From Hahella ganghwensis DSM 17046 (GTDB lineage Bacteria > Pseudomonadota > Gammaproteobacteria > Pseudomonadales > Oleiphilaceae): a stretch of DNA of 64,000 nt. Shown in pieces: positions 45,803 through 54,329 of the stretch. The position numbers were made by a program, and so were the translations under genes. The stretch's first letter is position 1, and the number at the start of each line of letters is the position of its first letter. The notes under the pieces are model-generated. The model was not told the DNA's origin. It worked only from the letters and a program-made list of their open reading frames with translations, and made no database searches. The stretch lies in contig NZ_AQXX01000144.1 in the NCBI RefSeq assembly GCF_000376785.1, positions 1 to 64,000 of the forward strand, read 5' to 3'.

Positions 45803-45919
45803 TGATCTATAGATGAACTTAATAGATGGTCAAATAAGTTCTGTGCCAGAGAAACTGCTTCGCCAAACAGGAAACCTGGACAGGAGTCTGACAGAGCTCT
45901 TAGTGAGGGACGGGAACGG

Positions 45920-46216
45920 TTATTCCCACTCTTCGCCAGTGAGCACCTCGGTCAGGTATTGGTCCATAAAGACAGAATCACTGATGATCCTGGCTCCCTT
46001 GGCTAACCGTGGAATATCAACCATGGTATGCAACTCACTGGTCACCAGAATAGTAACCCGTTGATCAATACCCGACTGTACTGCTGCACCGGCCTCCCGC
46101 GCCAGATCCGTCAGATAATCAATACCATTATCATGGTTATCTTCGTAACCGGACAGGTTGACGGGGCCGAGAAATGCTACCACTTCCCCTTTTAACGGTT
46201 GATGCTCAGAAAGCAT
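45920..46216 (-). CDS. Stand-alone BRCT-like small protein
   Basis: 98 aa. The pattern EVVAFLGPVNLSGYEDNHDNGIDYLTDLAREAGAAV, then RVTILVTSELHT, AKGARIISDSVFMDQYL, follows the beta-alpha-beta layout of a BRCT domain as at the end of NAD-dependent DNA ligase: an opening beta strand, an alanine-rich helix, a strand with a Thr/Val core, and IISDSVF near the last helix. Such domains bind DNA ends or phosphopeptides. Here it is the whole protein. GAGGAAAG lies 7 bp before the ATG. Assignment is by eye. Confidence 0.65.
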   Translation of the reverse strand: MLSEHQPLKGEVVAFLGPVNLSGYEDNHDNGIDYLTDLAREAGAAVQSGIDQRVTILVTSELHTMVDIPRLAKGARIISDSVFMDQYLTEVLTGEEWE

Positions 46217-46469
46217 GATACTCTTTCCTCATATCGACTCCTCATTCCACTCCTCCAGATGATATCGACCAGCTAGCGTCGTGGGCCTCGCTAACCGGGC
46301 TTCTGGCTGCTTCATCTGTCACTCTATTTTAACGCCTGCAACGGCAGTCGAAATGAACAAATTCAGCTATTAAATGGCCTTCTAAGTCCAAAGATGCAGG
46401 TTGATGTTTTGGTCGGGCTGACAGATGATGCTGTTTGTTTTTTTGAGAGGTCTTCAAGGGAGTTAACCG

Positions 46470-46904
46470 ATGAGTAATACAAATGGTCCCTATGCAGGGA
46501 GTTGTCTGTGCGGTGAAATTCGATATGAAGTACAGAAGATCGGATCGAAAATGGGGCATTGTCATTGCTCCATGTGTCGGAAGTTTCATGGTGCTGGATT
46601 TACAACCTATGGTGAGGCTGCTGCGGAAAACTTTCGCTGGACGTCAGGAAAGCAATTGCTGAAATCTTTCAAAGCACCTAATGGCACCGTAAGAACTTTT
46701 TGCAGTGAATGTGGTTCCAGTTTGACCTTTGCTTCTGCAAACGATAAGGGCGAGGTTGTGGAGTTTGCTCTCGGAACCCTGGATAGCGAAATACCTCAGC
46801 GGCCGGATGTCCACATATTTGTAGGAAGCAAGGCGAACTGGAGTACTATTGCTGACGATCTACCTCAATTTGAAGGGGACAGACAAAGTCGACGGTTAAA
46901 ATAA
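46470..46904 (+). CDS. GFA/CENP-V family zinc protein
   Basis: 144 aa. Cysteine motifs GSCLCGEIRYEV, GHCHCSMCRKFHGAGF and FCSECGSSLTF are those of the GFA family (glutathione-dependent formaldehyde-activating enzyme fold), which binds structural and catalytic zinc; only some members act on S-hydroxymethylglutathione. AAGGGAG is 9 bp upstream. A glutathione S-transferase gene follows 36 bp later, which weakly supports a glutathione-linked role. Confidence 0.9.
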   Translation: MSNTNGPYAGSCLCGEIRYEVQKIGSKMGHCHCSMCRKFHGAGFTTYGEAAAENFRWTSGKQLLKSFKAPNGTVRTFCSECGSSLTFASANDKGEVVEFALGTLDSEIPQRPDVHIFVGSKANWSTIADDLPQFEGDRQSRRLK

Positions 46905-46940
46905 AGCTGTCGTCAGGTCACGTGTCATTAAGGGGAGCTT

Positions 46941-47645
46941 ATGATAAAACTTTTTGGATTTGGTAAAGGGCTGGGGTTGCATGATGCGAGTCCGTTTGTG
47001 CTGAAAACGCATACTTTTCTGCGCCTTGCGGGTCTCGAATATGAAGCGGTTGCACGTATCAGTAATCTGCAAAAGGCCCCGAAAGGTAAGTTGCCGTTTA
47101 TCGAGGATCAGGGTAAAAAGATTGCCGATTCAAGCTTTATTATCGACTACCTGACGGAGCAGTATCAGGTTGATCTTGATTCCTGGCTTTCCACAGAGCA
47201 GAAAGCGCAGGCCTTCATGGTAGCCAGAACTCTGGAGGAGCACTTCTATTGGTGCCTGGTCTGGATGCGTTGGGTTGACCCGGCGGGTTGGAATCAGATC
47301 TGTCCGATATTCTTTGGTGGGCTTCCAGTGCCGTTAAAGCAGATCGTGCCTCGTGTTGCGCGGGCTGGTGTAATTAAGTCGACGAAGGCTCAAGGGATCG
47401 GTCGACACAGCCGTCAGGAAATTCACAGTATTGCGGATAAGACTTTGCAGCATTTGTCGGTATTTCTGGCAGACAAGGTCTATCTGATGGGAGAACGATC
47501 GTGCTCATTGGATGCTACCGGGTTTGGGTTCCTGGCGCAGTTGATATTGTCTGAATTTGAAAGTGAGCTTTGCGAGATGGCTAGGGGGCATGACAACCTT
47601 GTGGACTATTGCCATCGTATGCAGAAGGAACTGTTTTCCAGTTAA
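46941..47645 (+). CDS. Glutathione S-transferase family protein
   Basis: 234 aa. N-terminal thioredoxin-like half (MIKLFGFGKGLGLHDASPFVLKTHTFLRLAGLEYEAV, KGKLPFIEDQGKKIADSSFIIDYL) and an all-helical C-terminal half with LMGERSCSLDATGFGFLAQL. The style is that of the failed-axon-connections/metaxin-like GST branch. AAGGGGAG lies 6 bp upstream. Probably co-transcribed with the GFA gene. Substrate unknown. Confidence 0.88.
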   Translation: MIKLFGFGKGLGLHDASPFVLKTHTFLRLAGLEYEAVARISNLQKAPKGKLPFIEDQGKKIADSSFIIDYLTEQYQVDLDSWLSTEQKAQAFMVARTLEEHFYWCLVWMRWVDPAGWNQICPIFFGGLPVPLKQIVPRVARAGVIKSTKAQGIGRHSRQEIHSIADKTLQHLSVFLADKVYLMGERSCSLDATGFGFLAQLILSEFESELCEMARGHDNLVDYCHRMQKELFSS

Positions 47646-47725
47646 TTTTTCGGCGGTTTATGTTGGATTCGGTGTTAAAGATTATCAGCTCATTGGTTAA
47701 GTCTTATCAAATTGGGGCCTCTGAT

Positions 47726-49135
47726 ATGAGGCGTGTTGAGAAAATCTGCAAGAAAGTCATCGTGGCAGGCGTGTCACTATTGCTGGCTGCCTGCAGCAGC
47801 GTTTATAAACCTCAGAATAAGCCATTCCCCACCGACTCATCGTCTGAGACCGGCTATCATCTGGATACATACAGTCAACAACACAGTTTTGGCGATACGC
47901 TCTTGATTCTTTCTTTTTCCGGAGGAGGAACTCGTGCGGCAGCGTTGAGCTATGGCGTTTTAAAGGAGCTGCGTGAAACCTATCTTCCCTCCAAAATGAC
48001 CCGGCGACGTCTGTTGGATGAGATCGATATGATTTCCTCAGTGTCAGGAGGAAGCTTTACGGCCGCCTATTATGGACTTTATGGCGAGGATATTTTTGAG
48101 GATTACGAAAAAGTCTTTCTGAAGCAAAGTATTCAAAGCGCATTGATCAGGCAACTGCTGACCCCAACCTATTGGTGGCGTTCACTGTTTACCGCTTTTG
48201 ACCGTACAGAAATGGCCATCGAGTACTACGATACCTTTATCTTTCGCGGCGCAACCTTTGGAGATATTCCAGTGGAACGCCGACCATACATTCTGATCAA
48301 TGCCACAGATCTGTCTGCCGGTAATCGCTTTTCATTTACACAAGACGTTTTTGATCTGTTCTGTTCCGATCTTGGCAAGTTACCCATTGCCAGGGCAGTA
48401 ACAGCGTCTTCAGCAGTGCCTGTCGCTTTCCCTCCTGTTGTTATGGAAAACTTTTCAGGGGATTGTGACCAAAGTCGATCGCTGATCAATAAAGGGCCTG
48501 ACGACAAGAACTTCGTAGACCGGAGACTGGAAGAGCAGAGGCAGAGTTATCTAGGCTATCTCAATCGGGAGCATCGTCCCTATATACACCTGGTCGATGG
48601 CGGCATAAGCGATAACCTCGGGTTAAGGGCTGTGCGGGAAAGCTTCGGATATATCACTCGCAACGATGATGTCAGACGTGAGCTGAGTAAAGCAGAACGG
48701 GTTGTGATTATTCTGGTGAACGCTGAGGTGAGGCCTTCAACGCCTATGGATCTATCCCCCAATAAGCCAGGGATCGTCGAAACAGTGGATGCTGTCAGTA
48801 ACGCCCAAATCAGGAACTATAATCTGGAGACTCGACTGCTTCTGAGTCAATACGGCCAGAAATTCTCAGAAAATGAAGGCAAGAAATTCTATTTTATTGA
48901 TGTGAACTTTGAGTCATTCAAAAAAGATTCGTTTAAGCGCTTTTTCAATAACCTGCCGACCAGTCTGGAGTTGAAAAGCAGTGAGGTGAACTCCCTGATT
49001 GAGGGAGGCCGAACACTGCTGAGAAATGCCCCGGAATTTCAGGCTTTGCTGGAGGATCTGAAAGTTGCACCGTCACCAAAGCGCCAGTTGCTGGAAAGTT
49101 CAATTCCTGCGTCGGAGGCTATGGTTGAAGAATAG
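47726..49135 (+). CDS. Patatin-like phospholipase, lipoprotein
   Basis: 469 aa from ATG 47726, which gives a signal peptide with lipobox (CKKVIVAGVSLLLAAC); the frame is open to 47609, overlapping the GST gene. Patatin motifs: oxyanion loop SFSGGGTRAAALSYGVL, nucleophile SSVSGGSFTAAY (GxSxG variant, S-V-S-G-G) and Asp in VDGGISDNLGLR. It is expected to cleave acyl chains from phospholipids and, being lipidated, to act in the envelope. It converges with an M48-protease envelope operon. Confidence 0.9.
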   Translation: MRRVEKICKKVIVAGVSLLLAACSSVYKPQNKPFPTDSSSETGYHLDTYSQQHSFGDTLLILSFSGGGTRAAALSYGVLKELRETYLPSKMTRRRLLDEIDMISSVSGGSFTAAYYGLYGEDIFEDYEKVFLKQSIQSALIRQLLTPTYWWRSLFTAFDRTEMAIEYYDTFIFRGATFGDIPVERRPYILINATDLSAGNRFSFTQDVFDLFCSDLGKLPIARAVTASSAVPVAFPPVVMENFSGDCDQSRSLINKGPDDKNFVDRRLEEQRQSYLGYLNREHRPYIHLVDGGISDNLGLRAVRESFGYITRNDDVRRELSKAERVVIILVNAEVRPSTPMDLSPNKPGIVETVDAVSNAQIRNYNLETRLLLSQYGQKFSENEGKKFYFIDVNFESFKKDSFKRFFNNLPTSLELKSSEVNSLIEGGRTLLRNAPEFQALLEDLKVAPSPKRQLLESSIPASEAMVEE

Positions 49136-49163
49136 CTGAGTTGTAGGAGCGTCAGCATAGGCG

Positions 49164-49721
49164 TTAGTGTTTCAGGATTCGCAATGATGCGAGAAATGCC
49201 TCAAAACCTTTCTCGCCGCGTTCGAAATACACACGTTCTGTACCGCTATATAAAACCTGATAGACATAGTTTTCACCGGTCAGTACGATCAGGCTGCCAA
49301 GCATCCAGGCACCGTTCGAGATTTTAAATCGATATTTCAAGGTGAACCCGGAAAGACTGCCGTGTTGTGCCGGCTCGAATGCCAGTCTTTCCAGTTTGGA
49401 CACCTCGGAGCTGTTTTCGATGTTCTGCATATAGAGCTCACCCAGTTCGCTCACGAGTGCGTTCTTGTCCAGTGTTCGATCAATGTTGGTGAGCTTTTTT
49501 CCGTATCCGATACGAGAGATGGAGACTGATTGCAGTAGCTCTCCGTCCCTGGTTAAAACGATTGCTTGGGAGCGCGGGTACAGGTACCAACTGGCAGGAA
49601 CTGTGAAATCGACATCCAATCCATGGGTGATAGTATCTATCGCCTGCGCCTCTTCGGCATAGGTGTACAGGGTTGAAAACACCAACGCTACCAACATGGT
49701 GATCGAGGGCAAAACTTTCAT
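49164..49721 (-). CDS. Exported protein of unknown function
   Basis: 185 aa. Signal peptide (MKVLPSITMLVALVFSTLYTYA). The mature part is a mixed alpha/beta domain with GLDVDFTVPASWYLYPRSQAIVLTRDGELLQSVSI and a C-terminal YVYQVLYSGTERVYFERGEKGFEAFLASL, which looks like the small periplasmic domain that recognises hydrophobic surfaces in PsbP/DUF1795-like proteins, though I cannot assign it. It overlaps the M48 protease stop by 4 bp (ATGA), hence the same operon. Confidence 0.75.
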   Translation of the reverse strand: MKVLPSITMLVALVFSTLYTYAEEAQAIDTITHGLDVDFTVPASWYLYPRSQAIVLTRDGELLQSVSISRIGYGKKLTNIDRTLDKNALVSELGELYMQNIENSSEVSKLERLAFEPAQHGSLSGFTLKYRFKISNGAWMLGSLIVLTGENYVYQVLYSGTERVYFERGEKGFEAFLASLRILKH

Positions 49722-50887
49722 TGTTCAGTGTCCTTGTGCTCTTTAATTTCCCGTAAATAGGCTTCGATAAACATGCGGTCCTTAGCCTCGGGAGCTTGCT
49801 TTAAATATTGTGTCAGGTGTTCTCTGGCGTTTGCCCAGTCTCTATTTTTGAAGCTGAGTAGGCCCAGTTCGCGTCGAATATCGGGTTGGTCTTCTAGCGC
49901 CAGTGCCTGATTTAACAAGCTTCGATATTCCTCGTCCTCTCCCTTGAGCTGAGCAATCTTGGCTTCGTAATAGCGAAGCACGGCGTTATTGCTTTCATAT
50001 TCTTTCAGTCTGGGTAGCAGATGTTCTGCCTGGGCTGTATTGCCCAGCTCGATATAGTTTGCCAGTGTGGACCACGCCATATCACGGAAAATAATATTTG
50101 GGGTTGATTCAATTGGGGCCTGTTTCTGCTGGTTGCTGTTATTACCGAATTCAAGCTGACCAAAACTATCAACCCGTTCTTTCATCCGTGGATGGGTGCT
50201 GAAAAAATAGGGTGTGTCATTTTCGGTTATACCCTCGGTTGCTTCACTTAGCTTCCTGAATATTCCAGAGCCTTCTGCAAGGTTGTATCCTGCCTGGTTG
50301 AGTCTCTCGGCAGCATAGTGATCAGCGTTCCGCTCAAGGTCTCTGGAGTAACCGCTGATAGAACCTGCCATGTGCAGGCCACCAAATATATTAATGAGCG
50401 GTAGCGCGGAGAAGCCGGCATAGAGGTTGGCGGCACTCTTTCTCTGATCTGCAGCTCGCGCCGCATCTCTGTGCACAACATGACCGATTTCATGAGCAAG
50501 AATCGTCGCCAGTTCGGCTTCTGAATCTATCAGGCTCAGCAGACCGGTGTGAATATAAATATGACCGTTAGCCAGAACAAAGGCGTTGTAGTTAGGGTTT
50601 TCTATGACCTGTATGTTGAGCTTGATATCCCCCAGCTCCAGGCTTCCAACCAGCCGTCTCGCGATCCGGTTGAGGTAGTCCTGAACTTCCGGATCGTGGT
50701 AATAGTGGCGGCTATCCTCAATACGCTTGCTCAATCTGTCCGCAGTTATTCTCAGGCGGGCATCTTCTTTACCAGGCTGATAACCGGGGTCTGTGATTGG
50801 CTTAATCTGCGAGCCTGAGCAGGCTGTCAGCAAAACGCAGACCATGCTCGTCAAAACTAACTTATTAACTGATTTTGAAGTCATCAT
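49718..50887 (-). CDS. M48 family metalloprotease, lipoprotein
   Basis: 389 aa. Lipobox LTSMVCVLLTAC at the N-terminus. Zinc site HEIGHVVHRDA (HExxH) near residue 130, with the third ligand in DLERNADHYAAERL; C-terminal TPR-like helices (residues about 270-385). This is the architecture of BepA/LoiP-type proteases that check outer-membrane protein and LPS-transport assembly. Third gene of a four-gene unit: its start overlaps the previous stop by 4 bp and its stop overlaps the next start. Confidence 0.92.
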   Translation of the reverse strand: MMTSKSVNKLVLTSMVCVLLTACSGSQIKPITDPGYQPGKEDARLRITADRLSKRIEDSRHYYHDPEVQDYLNRIARRLVGSLELGDIKLNIQVIENPNYNAFVLANGHIYIHTGLLSLIDSEAELATILAHEIGHVVHRDAARAADQRKSAANLYAGFSALPLINIFGGLHMAGSISGYSRDLERNADHYAAERLNQAGYNLAEGSGIFRKLSEATEGITENDTPYFFSTHPRMKERVDSFGQLEFGNNSNQQKQAPIESTPNIIFRDMAWSTLANYIELGNTAQAEHLLPRLKEYESNNAVLRYYEAKIAQLKGEDEEYRSLLNQALALEDQPDIRRELGLLSFKNRDWANAREHLTQYLKQAPEAKDRMFIEAYLREIKEHKDTEQ

Positions 50888-51609
50888 GGCGTCGTGGGGA
50901 AACTTTCCAGAACTTTGGTCATGATGTACTGATGTATATTAGGCTCTCGAAAGTTTGTGCCCCCTATGGTCTGGCTGGAATGCCACAATATAGCACCATC
51001 TCTATTTACCAATGCCATCGTGATCGTTCCTTCGGGATTGGTGAAATTCACCACGCCAAATACCAGTTTTACCACAGCACTGGCGCTTTCGGAGACTTTT
51101 CTGCTGGTGCTCAAGTACGCGTCTGCTCCAATGACGATAAGGGCAGCATCAATATCCCGATTCTCGAACAGAAACGAAACATCCCCGAGTGAGTAATCAA
51201 ACGGTTTATCTCTTCCGGGCAGGCTGATAGGGCTGAATTGGTCCAATACTCCGGCATTCAGCGTTGCGGCCACTCGTTTATAGAGGGGCATGACTTCTTC
51301 AATCTGGTTTTCCTGACCCTGAATATCAATGGGAGTCAGTTGGTACGGCGTCTTGCTGAAGAAGTCAGACATCAAGTTTTTGGTGACTTCCTTTGCTTGA
51401 ACTGCCCAGTCTTCACGGGGTTCCACCAGGTCTCCGGGAAAGATCTCCATCATCTGGATATCCAGGGGAAGCAGTCCGATAGTGTTTACCGAGACCATTT
51501 TTTCTTTGATATCAGAGACCTGAAGGCTTCCGGCAAAAACTGTAGAGGGTAAGGTTGCTAGTAGCGCTGATATCATCATGAAGGCGCCAATAAATGAATA
51601 CCTGCTCAT
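50884..51609 (-). CDS. Exported protein of unknown function
   Basis: 241 aa. Signal peptide (FMMISALLATLPSTVFA). The fold looks like the Csg-/LpoB-like envelope proteins with VNTIGLLPLDIQMMEIFPGDL near the start and DAALIVIGADAYLS in the middle, but I cannot name it. GTITMALVNRDGAILWHS is typical of such lipoprotein-like domains. Coupled to the M48 gene by an ATGA overlap and 3 bp after the upstream lipoprotein gene. Confidence 0.72.
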   Translation of the reverse strand: MSRYSFIGAFMMISALLATLPSTVFAGSLQVSDIKEKMVSVNTIGLLPLDIQMMEIFPGDLVEPREDWAVQAKEVTKNLMSDFFSKTPYQLTPIDIQGQENQIEEVMPLYKRVAATLNAGVLDQFSPISLPGRDKPFDYSLGDVSFLFENRDIDAALIVIGADAYLSTSRKVSESASAVVKLVFGVVNFTNPEGTITMALVNRDGAILWHSSQTIGGTNFREPNIHQYIMTKVLESFPTTP

Positions 51610-51612
51610 GAA

Positions 51613-52260
51613 CTAGTACCTGACAACAAATGGTGAAATGTAGGTAATGGGCAAAGTGCCATTAATCACTTCCTTGCCCTGTAACTGAGGGTACATGGCT
51701 CTCAACTCACTGACATCGAATTCATACCGTTCCTTTATCGCCAGTTGAGCTGTTCGGATTCTGCCTGAAGACAACATTTCCATTGTAAACGCTCCAAGAT
51801 AGGTCACTGTACCTGGTGCGAATTTGAGTGGGATGTAGTAATCATTAAGCGCGCGGGTTGTATATGGATGGGCATAGACCTCGATATCCGCCAGAAAGTA
51901 TTGCCCCGGAACGATTTCCATGAGGAAAAGCGAATCATAGGGAGTTGTCTTTTCGGGTGCGTTATCTTCGCCACCTTTCCAGAACTGTAGCTCCGGCATC
52001 ATGCCTAAGGTGCCCCAGTCAAAACTGAGTGAAAAACTGTTCTCGGCGGACTCTTCAAGTCCAATAGAGGCTTGGTTTTTCAACAAAAGGCTTGCGTTAA
52101 CATTGCTAACATCAGGTGCCGTCGACAGGCTCCCGACAATCCAGGCACGCTGGTCATCAAGTGGGGTAAGTGTCGTGGGTGATTGGGTCCTCACTATTCC
52201 AGGAGCGGTCAGACACCCAGAAAGTAAGGTAAAGACTGTGATAAGAACTGCAAATCGCAT
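51613..52260 (-). CDS. Lipoprotein of unknown function
   Basis: 215 aa. Lipobox in VFTLLSGC at residue about 16. The mature part is mainly beta (SFSLSFDWGTLGMMPELQFW, LMEIVPGQYFLADIEVYAHP, APGTVTYLGAFTMEML), like the DUF2846 or Lpp-associated sandwich domains that present ligands on the inner face of the outer membrane; no firm family. First gene of the four-gene envelope operon (lipoprotein, exported protein, M48 lipoprotein, exported protein). Confidence 0.75.
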   Translation of the reverse strand: MRFAVLITVFTLLSGCLTAPGIVRTQSPTTLTPLDDQRAWIVGSLSTAPDVSNVNASLLLKNQASIGLEESAENSFSLSFDWGTLGMMPELQFWKGGEDNAPEKTTPYDSLFLMEIVPGQYFLADIEVYAHPYTTRALNDYYIPLKFAPGTVTYLGAFTMEMLSSGRIRTAQLAIKERYEFDVSELRAMYPQLQGKEVINGTLPITYISPFVVRY

Positions 52261-52343
52261 GGCAATATCCGTTAAAGGGCGACTCTTCTGCCCATCCCTA
52301 TTTTAAACAGGCGCCAGTATAACGGGTTTTAATGTGATTTGTA

Positions 52344-52386
52344 GTCACGATAACGTGAAATCAGCGATTCCCGTCATCGTGACGTG
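52344..52386. promoter_or_regulatory. Cluster of TCACG/CGTGA inverted repeats
   Basis: TCACG-ATAA-CGTGA (52345-52358) and CGTCA-TCG-TGACG (52372-52384) lie close together, and GTCACGAT pairs with ATCGTGAC over the whole cluster. It is about 85-125 bp upstream of the envelope operon and just after the FAD-oxidoreductase stop. No T-run, so an operator cluster is more likely than a terminator. Confidence 0.4.
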
Positions 52387-52404
52387 AGTCTTATTTGTTG
52401 AGAC

Positions 52405-54102
52405 TCAGGCTTCTGCCAGTTTGGAGGAGGATACAGGATTGCCCTTATCCACAAACATTTTCTTCACAAGTGGAAGGCTGTCTCTGGTATCAATAGCAAC
52501 CGTTGTCAGCAGACCGGCAATCATCGCTCCGACCACGCCGCAGCTCAGGACATCCTGTCCGGTCAGATAAAGCCCTTTAATGTTGGTTTTCGGGCGTAAC
52601 CAATCCTGTTCGAAGCGCTCTGGCGTGTGGTCAAGGCCATAGATTTCTCCGCGACTGTATCGGCAGAAGTAGTCAGTGGACAGAGGGGTGGAGAGCTCGT
52701 AATAGTCGATTTTGCCTTTTAATTGCGGCAGCTTCTCGTATACATAAGCCAGAATACGCTCACTGAGTTCTTCTTTCAGCTGATCATATTCCTCGCCACG
52801 CTTGCCCCAAATCGTGTCTTTCCATTTGGCAAACTGCTCGTAAGTGGTTGGCGCAACGACTTCAATGGAGGACGTGCCGGGATAGCGACTCTGGTAACTG
52901 GGATCCTTGGCAGAAGGAAATGAGATATACACCACCGGGAATGGATTGTTCTGATCTTCCATAAACCTGGCAACACTGGCGTCATGATCCGTGCTCGGAT
53001 AAATCCAGAAATTGGTTTTCGGCAGATTTAACTCTTCTGCGGTGTTCTTGACGCCGATATACATGCCCAGATGTGGCATGGACGGAGTAATGTGACTGCG
53101 CTGCTTTGTGTAGCCGGCTTTTTTGGCCATGGTATCGGGCATCAGTTTTTCGAAGGTATTAATGACGCCAGCATTGCTGATGATACGGGGTGCATAGAGA
53201 CAGTTGTCATCTGCCATTCTAACACCGACAGCTTTGTTTCCTTCGAACAGTATCTCTTTGACATCCGCGTAAGTCAGGACATCACCGCCAGCACTCTGAA
53301 TGACCGGAATGATGGTTTCGGCCATACGGGAAGCACCGCCTACCGGGTAGTATCCACCATGGATATAGTGCTTGGCGATCAGTGCGTGAATCAGAAAACT
53401 GGATTCCTTTGGTGTCAGTCCGCAGTCTCCCCATTGCCCGGTCAGGACGGCAATCAGCTTTTCGTTTTTGGTCAGGCCAGAGAGTACTTCGTAGGTGGTC
53501 TTGTTAAAGTAAGAGGGTACGACTGGTTTGGTGGCAATATTCAGAATTTTTCGGATCGGCCAGGGAAGAATTTTCTTCATGGTGAAGAACTGCATTCCCG
53601 TGGCCACTTTGCTCAACATGGCGACATATTGGCGAATGGCCTTCTCTTCCTCAGGAAAATAACCAGCCAGGCTGCGGATAAAACCTTCTTTACCCTGGTG
53701 GAGGTCAAACTGCTCATCGCCAATATAGAAGCGGTCATAGTTATCATCCATGGGAGCCCATTTGAGCTGCCCCTCGGTGATGTAATCAAACAGCTTTCTC
53801 CCCAATGTGTTGGGTGACCCCATATCCCCAATGTAGTGAACTCCTACATCCCACTCGTAGCCATTACGGGCATAGCTGTGAGTGAAACCACCTGCTGTGT
53901 AATGTTGTTCAAGCACCAGGACTCTCTTGCCCTGTTTGGCCATACACGCAGCGGTGGTCAACCCGCCAATTCCGGAGCCGATGACAATAGCATCATAGTT
54001 GCCTTCCACCCGACTGGCGCGATACCGGGTCCCAATTCTGATAGGGCTTGGCTTCAGCGATTTTTTCTTGGAAGAGCTATTCTTATTGTTCGCTGTGCTC
54101 AT
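52405..54102 (-). CDS. FAD-dependent oxidoreductase, phytoene desaturase / retinol saturase-like
   Basis: 565 aa from ATG 54102 (CAGGAGAACACC before it); the 39 codons upstream are leader. FAD fold DAIVIGSGIGGLTTAACMAKQGKRVLVLEQHYTAGGFTH (about 40-78), then DVGVHYIGDMG and the CrtI-type C-terminal GLYLTGQDVLSCGVVGAMIAGL. The family includes carotenoid desaturases, isomerases and 13,14-retinol saturase; here no carotenoid genes adjoin, so the substrate is open (polyunsaturated lipid or isoprenoid). A PadR regulator is divergent, with an operator-like repeat in between. Confidence 0.88.
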   Translation of the reverse strand: MSTANNKNSSSKKKSLKPSPIRIGTRYRASRVEGNYDAIVIGSGIGGLTTAACMAKQGKRVLVLEQHYTAGGFTHSYARNGYEWDVGVHYIGDMGSPNTLGRKLFDYITEGQLKWAPMDDNYDRFYIGDEQFDLHQGKEGFIRSLAGYFPEEEKAIRQYVAMLSKVATGMQFFTMKKILPWPIRKILNIATKPVVPSYFNKTTYEVLSGLTKNEKLIAVLTGQWGDCGLTPKESSFLIHALIAKHYIHGGYYPVGGASRMAETIIPVIQSAGGDVLTYADVKEILFEGNKAVGVRMADDNCLYAPRIISNAGVINTFEKLMPDTMAKKAGYTKQRSHITPSMPHLGMYIGVKNTAEELNLPKTNFWIYPSTDHDASVARFMEDQNNPFPVVYISFPSAKDPSYQSRYPGTSSIEVVAPTTYEQFAKWKDTIWGKRGEEYDQLKEELSERILAYVYEKLPQLKGKIDYYELSTPLSTDYFCRYSRGEIYGLDHTPERFEQDWLRPKTNIKGLYLTGQDVLSCGVVGAMIAGLLTTVAIDTRDSLPLVKKMFVDKGNPVSSSKLAEA

Positions 54103-54141
54103 GGTGTTCTCCTGATGGTTGTGCAATATTTTTTCAGAATA

Positions 54142-54159
54142 TATGCAAAAAATTGCATA
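54142..54159. promoter_or_regulatory. PadR-type operator candidate
   Basis: TATGCAA-AAAA-TTGCATA, perfect 7-bp arms, 40 bp upstream of the FAD-oxidoreductase ATG. An overlapping looser repeat TGCAATATT...AATATATGCA (54122-54147) may be a second site. The AT-rich ATGCA arms suit PadR-like repressors. Confidence 0.6.
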
Positions 54160-54282
54160 ATCAACGATAAGGAGCAATAATTTGGGAAATTCTGTGATCC
54201 ACTCAACTTTCTGTGACAAACATGGTAACGTCGCCTGATTGCGCAGCCTCGGGTTGCGGCGAAACGATTATAATAAAACAGC

Positions 54283-54324
54283 CCGTCGGTTCTGAGTTCT
54301 GATCCGTCGGCATTGAATTCTGAG
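54283..54324 (+). repeat. 21-bp tandem repeat before padR
   Basis: CCGTCGGTTCTGAGTTCTGAT is followed directly by CCGTCGGCATTGAATTCTGAG (about 16 of 21 identical). The period equals two helical turns, immediately before the padR ATG, in the place where a ribosome site is expected; no good ribosome site is seen. Confidence 0.65.
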
Positions 54325-54329
54325 TAGTT

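Noticed and set aside
45813-46064. 83-codon plus-strand ORF after the chemotaxis gene
   Set aside because: Mostly antisense to the BRCT-like gene, which has the better ribosome site and protein pattern.
53071-53817. 248-codon plus-strand ORF inside the FAD oxidoreductase
   Set aside because: Antisense shadow of a strongly conserved enzyme.
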